Shown piece after piece: positions 1 through 5,622 of a DNA stretch of 8,506 bases. The notes below the pieces were generated by a model. It ran no database searches. It worked only from the letters and a program-made list of their open reading frames with translations, and was not told where the DNA came from. Each line of letters starts with the position of its first letter. Positions within the stretch are counted from its first letter, which is position 1. A program made the position numbers and the translations under genes. The stretch is from Syntrophus sp. (in: bacteria) (GTDB lineage: Bacteria; Desulfobacterota; Syntrophia; Syntrophales; UBA8958), in NCBI GenBank assembly GCA_003451635.1, contig DMAT01000290.1, positions 1 through 8,506 on the forward strand. Direction: 5' to 3'.

Positions 1-278
1 TCGAAGCAATGCACGACGGCGTCCCTGTGCATGCGTAGCTTCGCGTACAATGCAAAGCAACCGACGTTGGCGCCTACATCGATGACGACCATCTCTGGGC
101 GCACAAGTGCTGTGGGGATTGCGTATTCGTTTGATTTGAAGACCATATCTAGACGTCCACGTTCGATGACTGGCAAGTGAACGTGTAACTTTTCTTTATC
201 AACGGTTAATTTTACTTCGCAGACCGGCGAAGGGTACGCGAAAGCGGACGTCGTTTCATCAGATCTCGGTTTCTCCAT
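1..278 (-). CDS. FkbM-family SAM-dependent methyltransferase, N-terminal part (runs off the left edge)
   Basis: Only the first 92 codons are in the window; the frame is open to base 1. I translated this by hand because it has no stop inside the window. The key sign is VVIDVGANVGCFALYAKL at residues 64-81. This is the SAM-binding motif I of FkbM-type class I methyltransferases (D-x-G-A-N-x-G). It is preceded by the EYAIPTALVRPEM stretch usual before it and followed by VVHCF plus an acidic codon at the edge, matching the second strand whose acidic residue holds the SAM ribose. Such enzymes usually O-methylate sugars or polyketides and often sit in polysaccharide clusters, but the substrate cannot be told here. 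ATG 278 was chosen because an in-frame TGA lies two codons upstream (TGA CGA ACG ATG). The ribosome site is weak (GAGAG about 9 nt upstream). A long inverted repeat lies 27 nt upstream. Confidence 0.72.
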   Translation of the reverse strand, partial: MEKPRSDETTSAFAYPSPVCEVKLTVDKEKLHVHLPVIERGRLDMVFKSNEYAIPTALVRPEMVVIDVGANVGCFALYAKLRMHRDAVVHCF

Positions 279-304
279 CGTTCGTCATCTCTCATGTTTG
301 CCGT

Positions 305-361
305 AGCGTCGGGTTCACGGCTCTTGCTCCGTGTCGGTCCGACAGCCGTGAACCCGACGCT
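305..361. repeat. Perfect 18-bp inverted repeat with a nested small hairpin
   Basis: The arm AGCGTCGGGTTCACGGCT (305-322) is followed, after 21 nt, by its exact reverse complement at 344-361. The loop itself contains GTCGG-T-CCGAC (333-343), a second 5-bp dyad, so the whole could fold as a two-tier stem. It lies 27 nt upstream of the methyltransferase start and would be in its leader if transcribed from further upstream. No T-run follows on either strand, so it does not look like an intrinsic terminator. It may be a leader hairpin, a protein-binding dyad, or a palindromic repetitive element of the REP/MITE type. Confidence 0.85.
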
Positions 362-368
362 GCCAGGG

Positions 369-386
369 ATCGCCTGTCTCGGCGAT
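369..386. repeat. Short inverted repeat next to the 18-bp dyad
   Basis: ATCGCC (369-374) and GGCGAT (381-386) form a perfect 6-bp stem with a 6-nt loop. It begins 8 nt beyond the end of the 18-bp inverted repeat. Together the two give a tandem-hairpin region of about 80 bp upstream of the methyltransferase gene. A 6-bp stem alone could occur by chance. Confidence 0.4.
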
Positions 387-997
387 GACTTCTTTGGGAA
401 CGCGCCGGATTGATTGATAAGAACTTGCTTTTCCGATGGACTGACGATACAAGAGGGAGTCTTGTATGTCAAAATATTTTTATCACAACATATTTGGGTG
501 GGATTTGATTCCGATCGTGCAGAAAGGGTGGCATCAATAAACGCATGGACTTACAGCGGCGATAAAGGTGATCGTCACGGATTTCCGATTGAAATGGCGC
601 ATGAGCGCGCTGATTAGGAAAAACATCATTACAGGAAGGACACCGCCAAGATTGCCTCAACCCAAGCCCTAATACTTTTGCTGTCTCAGGAGCTTTCCTT
701 CCATCAGTGATCATTATCTGAATCTTACCGCTTCCGAAGGCTATGCGTAGAGCAATATCATGAAAATGTCAATAGCATTGCTTTTTATTGGTTATCAATA
801 GAGTCAAACGTGATAAAATATCAATGTAATCGAGCACCTGTCACCTACGAATCAACAAAAACGAGGATTTGTCAAGTTATTTATTATCTTATATCTAATT
901 ATTTGCTGTCCATTTATAACCATATAAGGTGCCCAAATTTATCGGTCAGTCATCCCTGATCGGTCTGGGTAGTTATGCAAAGGTTTCATACTATGGA
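387..997. other. Long stretch without an intact gene; AT-rich in its second half
   Basis: No reading frame here has a good start, a ribosome site and a recognisable product. The part at 604-737 may be decayed transposase and is listed separately. From about 740 to 930 the DNA is AT-rich, with short repeats such as TATCAAT at 793-799 and 819-825. This contrasts with the genes on the right. A minus-strand TTGACA (765-770) has no good -10 at the right distance. Taken with the IS debris and the orphaned start of a methyltransferase on its left, this looks like a site of past rearrangement. Confidence 0.5.
604..737 (-). pseudogene. Possible decayed IS3-family orfA (transposase helix-turn-helix part)
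   Basis: In one minus-strand frame positions 714-604 read as ITDGRKAPETAKVLGLG, then an R-C in place of R-W, then FPNQ. This follows the order seen in IS3 orfA proteins: EAVRL, then an xxDGRKxxEVAxxLGI helix-turn-helix, NxLxRW, and FPGQG. The preceding element, SEAVRF, is at 737-720 but in a different frame, so a frameshift near 714-720 would be needed. Past the FPNQ point the similarity fades and no orfB follows. This is recognition by eye of a weak pattern. The alternative is a chance ORF of 81 codons (469-714) with no ribosome-binding site. Confidence 0.3.
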
Positions 998-1927
998 TTA
1001 TTGTTTGATCCTGGAGTGGAAACGTTCCAGCAGCCGGATTTTGCCCGATTCTTTGGCATCGCTCATCCCCACGTAAAACCAGAACCCTGGCGCAGTATTG
1101 AACATAAACTCACCATCCACCAAGGCAGCGGTCCATCCGTTCTTGTTCAGGGAGAGGGAGTCCTTTATCCGGATGCTGCCGGAGACGTCGTCCTTCGAGG
1201 TATAGATGTTGAGAGACTTGCCGGGCTCGGCCTTTCTCATATTGAAGGCCGCAAGTTTGAATCTGCCGGGCTGTCCCGGCTTAAGGCGTTCCAATTCCTT
1301 TCTGCTCAGCGCGTTTTCCGCAACCAGACTTAACAATTCCTCAAAAGAAAGTCCTTTCAAGAATTTGAGTGCGGGTAGCTTGTTTGCCGGCAGGATTAGG
1401 AACCGGATATCCGCACCGTCAGGATAGTAAGGAATCACCGCGGCCTGGCGGATCAGCACCGCCTTTTCACTAATGATATAATCCGCGGCAATAACGGTGA
1501 ACATTTGGCGGCCGATGCTGTCTGCTATCTTGTAGACTGCTTCAATGCGCCGGTGCAGCGGGTCATTTCCCACCTCCTCGTCCCGGCGGATGCTGATGCG
1601 CTGCAAGACAAATCCGGACAGATCAATCTCAGTCTCCACGTCCCGGCGCAGGTCGGAAACCGAAGGATCAAAGGCCACAACCTCGGGGGCATGCATCTCC
1701 CGCCCCTGAAGTCGGTAGAAGAGTGCCTGGAGCACGGCGGAAAGATCGAGGCGGACCTGGCCCAGAAGGGCGGGCATGGCCGGTTCATGCGCCGGCGCAG
1801 TACTGGGCTTCTTCGTTGCAGTGGTGTCGGCGCTGGTGACGTCAGCGGAAGACAGGCAGACCGATAATGGGGATGAGAAAAGAAGGAACGAGACAATTAC
1901 CGGCAGGGCAGACAAACGCATATTCAT
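998..1927 (-). CDS. Exported protein of unknown function, 309 aa
   Basis: I do not recognise the family. The N-terminus (MNMRLSALPVIVSFLLFSS, then a polar turn) is a signal peptide; the likely cleavage is after SSA at about residue 28. Cys24 sits in LSVC, which does not fit a lipobox well (Val before Cys), so a lipoprotein is possible but not favoured. A Thr/Ser/Pro/Ala-rich linker (about 29-52) follows, then a mixed alpha/beta globular part with no catalytic signature I can name. It has no further membrane segment and no Cys after residue 24, which suits a periplasmic or surface protein. The start at 1927 is supported by AAGGAG 8 nt upstream, overlapping the TAA of the preceding gene (TAAAGGAG). 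The 13-nt gap implies one operon and translational coupling with the 549-residue gene, so the two products probably act together. Confidence 0.85.
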   Translation of the reverse strand: MNMRLSALPVIVSFLLFSSPLSVCLSSADVTSADTTATKKPSTAPAHEPAMPALLGQVRLDLSAVLQALFYRLQGREMHAPEVVAFDPSVSDLRRDVETEIDLSGFVLQRISIRRDEEVGNDPLHRRIEAVYKIADSIGRQMFTVIAADYIISEKAVLIRQAAVIPYYPDGADIRFLILPANKLPALKFLKGLSFEELLSLVAENALSRKELERLKPGQPGRFKLAAFNMRKAEPGKSLNIYTSKDDVSGSIRIKDSLSLNKNGWTAALVDGEFMFNTAPGFWFYVGMSDAKESGKIRLLERFHSRIKQ

Positions 1928-1940
1928 TTACAGGACTCCT

Positions 1941-3590
1941 TTATAACCGGTTCAAGGACTCAAATCCGGGAAGCTGAGGCTGTGCCTGACCGGTTCGGGA
2001 AGGCGGTTTCAATGTCTTTTCCTCGGTCATGCCTTTGGTAATCATGTTTTCGCCTGCGGTGGCGCTCCGTTTGTTTGCCTCCTTGGTTAAGGCCTTGAGA
2101 CCTTCTGTTGGCGACCGGAAGAGCTCCATGGTGTTGACAAATATTTTATTCTTTAACGGCTCGGAAGCAGCGCCAGCTGCGTTTTTCTGGGCCGCACGGA
2201 GGGCCAGTTTGCCGGCAGTAGCATCGACTGCGGCGCCGCCGATTTTTCCAGCCGTGAAATCCACCAGAGAGGCCTTGGCGGCCTCGTACACGGCTTTTGA
2301 AGGGTCACCGCTTTCCCAGAATGATTCTGCTGTTGCTGCCCCCACCCCCTCGGCAAGGGTCGATGCAAGATCAAACTCCGACATGGTCAGTGCCAAGGCC
2401 GGACATGTCGTACCCAGGCTGTAAAGACAACCCGTAGCCAACACTCCGACTTTGGCCAGATCGATGCCCAGTCCGGCATAATCCAGGACCTTTTCCGTGT
2501 AGTCCCCGGCAAAATTGTAAATTTTGTCTTCCGCAGCATTACGCTCCACAATCCCCTGATCCGTCCATTTTTTATGGAGCTTGATCTCGCTGAGTAAGTC
2601 GTTTCTGGAGACAGGCTCCAGTTTCTTGGCGATCTGGATCAGAAAATTTATTTCATCCTGCTGCCGGTCAAGATCCTTGCTGGACCAGGCATCTTTCAGC
2701 CGCAGGATTCTCCTGGCAATAACCCGCTCGTCAAAGGTGAGGCGATTGACATTTTCCCGGTATTTTTCCCAGGTCCCGGCAAGGAAAACAATCGCATCCA
2801 TATCAATTTTCTTGGCAGGAAGCTGGGTTATACTTTCTTCGGCTGGCGGCTGTGAAGGCGTTTTATAGGCCAGCAGTACGGGAAGAACGGCGATCTCCCG
2901 GGCCGCCTGCGTCAAAACCGTGATCATGGCCTTGGAAATGGCTTTGTACTCCTGGGTCTCATTGGGAAAGATGGTGCTGGTACCTTCCTGGATATCCTCG
3001 ACCTGATAGGTCTTTTCAAAAATCTGCCTTCCCTGAACAAATAATCCCACACTCATCTTCAGTGTCACCGACATCACCGGAGACCAGGTGCCGCCCCACT
3101 TAAATCGAAATTCATCCAGGCGGGGCACAATCGCTACCTCTTCGGTGCCAAGCCCCTGGTGGCTTGAAACCCCCCGGATATGTTCAAACACCTGGGGGAA
3201 TATCATGAGACATGCCTTGTGTACCCCCTCGCCCAGGTGGAACTCGTAGGTCCGGAACGATCCCTGAAAAGAATCGGACTTGCCCCTGAATATGTAATTG
3301 CTGAATTGGGGGGTGAGAACCAGGGCTGCGGGCGCGGCCAACTTTTGGACATTTAGCCGGGCATCAGGGAAGGTGGCAAAATCCACCCGGTCGTACAACG
3401 GAACATTGAAGGACATTCCCGCCTTCTTTTCTGAGCCCTGGATAATGGTTCCGACATCTTTGGCATCAACGCCAGCATTTCTCAATTGCTGCTCGATGGC
3501 GGCACCCACTGTCTGGCCAAAGGCGGACTCGGGGGCTATCCCCGTCAAGACTGCCACAAGCAAAATGATCATCCTGTAAAAAAGGCGCAT
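1941..3590 (-). CDS. Exported protein of unknown function, 549 aa, two-part architecture
   Basis: I do not recognise a named family. Residues 1-25 form a signal peptide (hydrophobic core IILLVAVLTGIA, then SAFG before Gln26). Residues about 85-240 look like a beta-rich domain with SVTLKMSVGLFVQGRQIFEK and VEDIQEGTSTIF, followed by a helix. The strand-helix pattern recalls small periplasmic or outer-membrane helper folds of the YajG/LptE kind, by appearance only. Residues 262-360 are charged, probably helical, with several possible coiled stretches. Residues 371-475 are rich in Ala and Gly with hydrophobic helices (DLAKVGVLATGCLYSLG, then repeated AAxAxxxxAGK patterns) and two Cys (388, 396). 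The tail is polar and Pro/Gln-rich. The Ala/Gly segment resembles the linker before toxin domains in polymorphic effectors, but no toxin domain follows. ATG 3590 has GAGGAG 7 nt upstream. It is first in a two-gene unit with the 309-residue gene. Confidence 0.85.
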   Translation of the reverse strand: MRLFYRMIILLVAVLTGIAPESAFGQTVGAAIEQQLRNAGVDAKDVGTIIQGSEKKAGMSFNVPLYDRVDFATFPDARLNVQKLAAPAALVLTPQFSNYIFRGKSDSFQGSFRTYEFHLGEGVHKACLMIFPQVFEHIRGVSSHQGLGTEEVAIVPRLDEFRFKWGGTWSPVMSVTLKMSVGLFVQGRQIFEKTYQVEDIQEGTSTIFPNETQEYKAISKAMITVLTQAAREIAVLPVLLAYKTPSQPPAEESITQLPAKKIDMDAIVFLAGTWEKYRENVNRLTFDERVIARRILRLKDAWSSKDLDRQQDEINFLIQIAKKLEPVSRNDLLSEIKLHKKWTDQGIVERNAAEDKIYNFAGDYTEKVLDYAGLGIDLAKVGVLATGCLYSLGTTCPALALTMSEFDLASTLAEGVGAATAESFWESGDPSKAVYEAAKASLVDFTAGKIGGAAVDATAGKLALRAAQKNAAGAASEPLKNKIFVNTMELFRSPTEGLKALTKEANKRSATAGENMITKGMTEEKTLKPPSRTGQAQPQLPGFESLNRL

Positions 3591-3621
3591 TGTCTTTCTC
3601 CTCGATATTCAGAGGACAATC

Positions 3622-3673
3622 CGGGCGGGGAATTCAAGCAAATCACCGTTAGTAATCTGTAACATGCCGCCCG
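3622..3673. repeat. Spaced 7-bp inverted repeat in the leader of the secreted-protein operon
   Basis: CGGGCGG (3622-3628) and CCGCCCG (3667-3673) are exact reverse complements 38 nt apart, lying between the IS remnant and the start codon at 3590. A minus-strand TTGACT (3675-3680) directly abuts it, but no good -10 hexamer lies 16-18 nt further on. The dyad may be an operator or a long-loop hairpin, or chance in a GC-rich patch. Confidence 0.35.
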
Positions 3674-3698
3674 AAGTCAAATTTGCTGTTTCGTAAAA

Positions 3699-4266
3699 TG
3701 TCCCTAAAGGTCTCCCCATAGTCAAGACAAAAAATAGGGTTGTATTTGGTGCATAATCAGGCCGCCTGTTTTAATTGTTGTTTAAACGATTCTTTGAAAT
3801 AGATTTCATAAGGCGTTTTATACCCCAGGGATTGATGAATCCTCTCCGTATCGTAGAAGAAAAAGTATTTGCTCAGGCTTCTACGGGCTTCGGAGACAGT
3901 CAGATAATTATGGAGGTAAACCTCTTCATATTTGACCGTTCTCCAGAGGCGCTCCACGAAGATATTATCAAATACCCGGCCCCGGCCATCCATACTGATG
4001 CTGATACCCTCTCTTTCAAGAATTACCGTGAAATCGGCGCTCGTAAACTGAGAACCTTGGTCGGAATTAAAAATCTCCGGTTTAGAAATCATCAGGGCCT
4101 TCTCCAGGGTCCTTGTGCAGAAGGCGGCACCCATTGTGATTGAGATATCCCAGGCCAGGACATAGCGGCTAAACCAATCCATAATCGCGCAAAGATAAAC
4201 AAAGCCATGCTGCATACGAACGTACGTAATATCAACGCTCCAGACCTGATCAGGCGACAGCTTCGT
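3699..4266 (-). mobile_element. Truncated IS3-family insertion sequence
   Basis: The element is represented by the 3' part of orfB and the flanking end. Downstream of the orfB stop (below 3757) the sequence runs into a TTTTTTGTCTTGAC stretch and then ATGGGGAG, which resembles the right terminal repeat of many IS3-group elements. The outer boundary is probably near 3699, where the sequence starts with TG, but it cannot be fixed without the partner end. The left part, with orfA, the frameshift window and the first half of orfB, is missing. The recognisable sequence stops at about 4266, and no matching inverted repeat was found above it. It therefore cannot move by itself. Confidence 0.6.
3757..4266 (-). 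pseudogene. IS3-family transposase orfB, 5'-truncated (DDE integrase core)
   Basis: The conserved frame opens before the first Met (4215). Upstream of that codon it still reads LSPDQVWSVDITYVR, which holds the first catalytic Asp (VDI), until an in-frame TAG at 4267-4269. The second Asp is in NSDQGSQF and the Glu in FVERLWR, with exactly 35 residues between them, the classic DD(35)E. The C-terminal HQSLGYKTPYEIYF block is also intact. Full orfB proteins have roughly 270-300 residues; about 170 remain, lacking the N-terminal helix-turn-helix part. An ATG-initiated 152-residue product would lack the first catalytic Asp and be inactive. What lies above 4266 shows no orfB similarity in any frame I read, so this is a deletion or junction rather than one frameshift. 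Confidence 0.85.
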
Positions 4267-4547
4267 CTAACCCACATCACTATTTCATGGTAAATCGTCG
4301 CTGATTACCGTTCGAAACAAAGCATAACCGACAAAATTCCCAGGCGCTTGAGTTCAGGAAGCAGCAAACGCCCTGACAACCCCCAAAATACGCCCTTCAA
4401 ACACTGAAGGTTTCAATTGATTATACTCAAAAATTATTCTCACGAAGTAAATCTCAGAAAATTCTTTCATGATTTGGAGCAACCAAAGCTGGTGTGGAGT
4501 CTGCTTCTGCCTTATAAAACGAACATAAACCGGCAGCAAATATTGGT
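4267..4547. other. Junction between the IS remnant and hicB; no convincing gene
   Basis: A minus-strand frame (4354-4590, 78 codons) is open here, but it starts inside the hicB coding region, has no ribosome-binding site, and its product is not recognisable. A second frame reads GRLLLPELKRLGILSV and then stops (TAA) within about 30 codons. Either could be a scrap of a lost gene cut by the insertion. No terminator hairpin with a T-run follows hicB. Confidence 0.4.
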
Positions 4548-4883
4548 TCAACCGCAGTTCGCAGCCTCGGCCAAAACATGAGTGGCCCACTGGTTAAGGC
4601 TTTTGCCCTCGCTTTCGGCCACCATTATAGCTGCGGAATGAATTTCAGGCGGCACTCGCAGCAATATCTTGCCGGAAACCGGTTTATTGGGTTGTTGTCC
4701 AAGTTTGGTGCAAGCGGCAAGATAATTGTCAACTGACTCATGGAATGCGGTTTCAAGCTCTTCAACAGACGCTCCGTGAAACCCCACAATGTCACGTATA
4801 GCGACCAGATGACCTACAAATATGCGGTCATGGGCATCATACTCGATACGAGCTGCATATCCTTTGTATTTCATGGCGTTCAT
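4548..4883 (-). CDS. hicB: HicB-family antitoxin
   Basis: This is the antitoxin of the type II HicAB pair, 111 aa. Residues 4-60 (MKYKGYAARIEYD, then IFVGHLVAIRDIVGFHG, then a helix ELETAFHESVDNYLA) are the HicB N-terminal domain, a degenerate RNase H-like fold that holds the toxin. Residues 71-105 (GKILLRVPPEIHSAAIMVAE and SLNQWATHVLAEA) form a ribbon-helix-helix DNA-binding domain of the Arc/HicB type, so the protein should repress its own operon. ATG 4883 was chosen over the internal ATG at codon 4 because AGGAG stands 7 nt upstream. That start also overlaps the hicA stop by 4 nt (ATGA), giving translational coupling and toxin-first order as usual for hicAB. A palindrome in the promoter above hicA is the obvious binding site. 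Confidence 0.9.
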   Translation of the reverse strand: MNAMKYKGYAARIEYDAHDRIFVGHLVAIRDIVGFHGASVEELETAFHESVDNYLAACTKLGQQPNKPVSGKILLRVPPEIHSAAIMVAESEGKSLNQWATHVLAEAANCG

Positions 4884-5134
4884 GGCTTTACTCCTATAGA
4901 TTCAAGAAAATGTCTGGCATCTGTCACCCTGTAACGCAACGACTCTTTTTGAGGATGAGGACGATGGAAGTATGCCCGTCTTCTGTTTTTCTCAAAGGTA
5001 ACGGAAGAACCGGAACCCTCCATAACAACACAACCCACGGCAACGAATAACGCATCTATCCTCGACCATTTAATGTTTCCGTTGACAGGGTTGGTAAATA
5101 TGGCTTCAAGGGTTTCCCTGTGTTTGCCAGTCAT
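4880..5134 (-). CDS. hicA: HicA-family toxin (mRNA interferase), variant
   Basis: The 84-residue product starts MTGKHRETLEAIF and ends in HFLESIGVKP, with IKWSRIDALFVAVG and an FHRPHPQKE block (56-64). This matches the longer HicA-type proteins found next to HicB; HicA toxins are small dsRBD-fold ribonucleases that cleave mRNA. Canonical HicA carries a catalytic His in a G-S-x-H-type motif on the second strand. Here that place reads EGSGSSVTF (39-47) and has no His, so catalysis would need His57 or His60, or another residue. I chose ATG 5134 because the conserved part begins there. A TTG at 5152 would add six unlike residues (MCYRLC) and lies inside the promoter. No ribosome-binding site precedes ATG 5134, in keeping with a leaderless message. 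The gene overlaps hicB by 4 nt. Confidence 0.82.
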   Translation of the reverse strand: MTGKHRETLEAIFTNPVNGNIKWSRIDALFVAVGCVVMEGSGSSVTFEKNRRRAYFHRPHPQKESLRYRVTDARHFLESIGVKP

Positions 5135-5140
5135 GCATAG

Positions 5141-5168
5141 ACGATAACACAATATGATATCATGTCAA
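5141..5168 (-). promoter_or_regulatory. hicAB promoter with palindromic operator in the spacer
   Basis: On the minus strand a consensus -35 TTGACA (5168-5163) and a -10 TATCGT (5146-5141, four of six bases) are 16 nt apart. The spacer contains the perfect 10-bp palindrome ATGATATCAT (5154-5163), which touches the -35. Only 6 nt separate the -10 from ATG 5134, so the expected transcription start is at or next to the start codon. HicB bound at the palindrome would block RNA polymerase. The promoter begins 26 nt after the ferredoxin stop codon, which makes hicAB an independent unit. Confidence 0.65.
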
Positions 5169-5193
5169 TGTTTTTTTGACAGTCTTCCGACAG

Positions 5194-5622
5194 CTAATCA
5201 GTTACGGACGGCGGGCTCATCCTGATGGCGTGGACGGGGCATTCGGCTGCGCAGAAACCGCAACCTATACACCGCTTGTCTTCTTTGAGGAAAGGATGAG
5301 CGTGAGGCTCCCTGCCTGGTAACGGCTCGGAAGGGGCCAGGCAATTTACCGGACATGTTTCAATGCACATGCCGCAAGGCATGCATGCTTTCAGGTCAAT
5401 TTGCGGTTTTTCCCAGGCCGAGCGTTTGATCCGTTCGCAAACTATTCCAAAAGAATCCGTGACCGCTGTCACCGGACAGATCCTTCCACAGGCTCCGCAC
5501 TCGATACAAAGGAGAGAATCGACCCGGTGGAGGCTTTTCTTATCTCCCGTAATGGCGTGAACGGGGCAGAGTTTAACACAGGCCCCGCAACCGTTGCAGT
5601 TTTCGGTAATTTTATATGACAT
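5194..5622 (-). CDS. Ferredoxin-type protein with four [4Fe-4S] motifs
   Basis: The 142-residue protein is essentially four CxxCxxCxxxCP motifs: C9-C12-C15-C19, C39-C42-C45-C49, C80-C83-C86-C90 and C118-C121-C124-C128. It can hold four [4Fe-4S] clusters and pass single electrons. Two further Cys (62, 94) are outside the motifs. It has no signal peptide or membrane segment, so it is cytoplasmic. The frame stays open far upstream inside the preceding gene. ATG 5622 is the true start because GGGAGG (5629-5634) lies 6 nt before it and the first cluster motif begins at residue 9; the upstream extension is low-complexity shadow sequence. It overlaps the AOR gene by 11 nt, which implies coupled translation. 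The likely role is electron carrier or small electron-transfer subunit for that oxidoreductase, linking it to the ferredoxin pool or to a larger partner not in the window. Confidence 0.92.
   Translation of the reverse strand: MSYKITENCNGCGACVKLCPVHAITGDKKSLHRVDSLLCIECGACGRICPVTAVTDSFGIVCERIKRSAWEKPQIDLKACMPCGMCIETCPVNCLAPSEPLPGREPHAHPFLKEDKRCIGCGFCAAECPVHAIRMSPPSVTD

Noticed and set aside
212..472. Minus-strand ORF of 86 codons
   Set aside because: It runs through the inverted repeats and overlaps the methyltransferase start in another frame. It is explained as a shadow.
469..714. Minus-strand ORF of 81 codons as an intact gene
   Set aside because: There is no ribosome-binding site and no whole-length family match. 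Its first half fits a frameshifted IS3 orfA better than a living gene.
850..900. Plus-strand promoter TTGTCA with a TATATC-like -10 in the AT-rich gap
   Set aside because: The spacing and the -10 match are poor, and no plus-strand gene follows. AT-rich DNA yields such matches by chance.
940..975. Possible terminator hairpin downstream of the 309-residue gene (TCAG/CTGA with ATCGGTC repeated)
   Set aside because: The stem is only 4 bp on the relevant strand and no T-run follows. It is mainly a short direct repeat.
929..1333. Plus-strand ORF of 134 codons
   Set aside because: Most of it is antisense to the 309-residue exported protein, which has a signal peptide and a strong ribosome site. 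The plus-strand product has no recognisable motif.
4354..4590. Minus-strand ORF of 78 codons downstream of hicB
   Set aside because: It starts inside hicB, has no ribosome site and no recognisable product.
5169..5193. Terminator after the ferredoxin gene
   Set aside because: The A/T run near 5170 reads as A on the transcribed strand and the only stem (GTC/GAC) is 3 bp, so it is not an intrinsic terminator.
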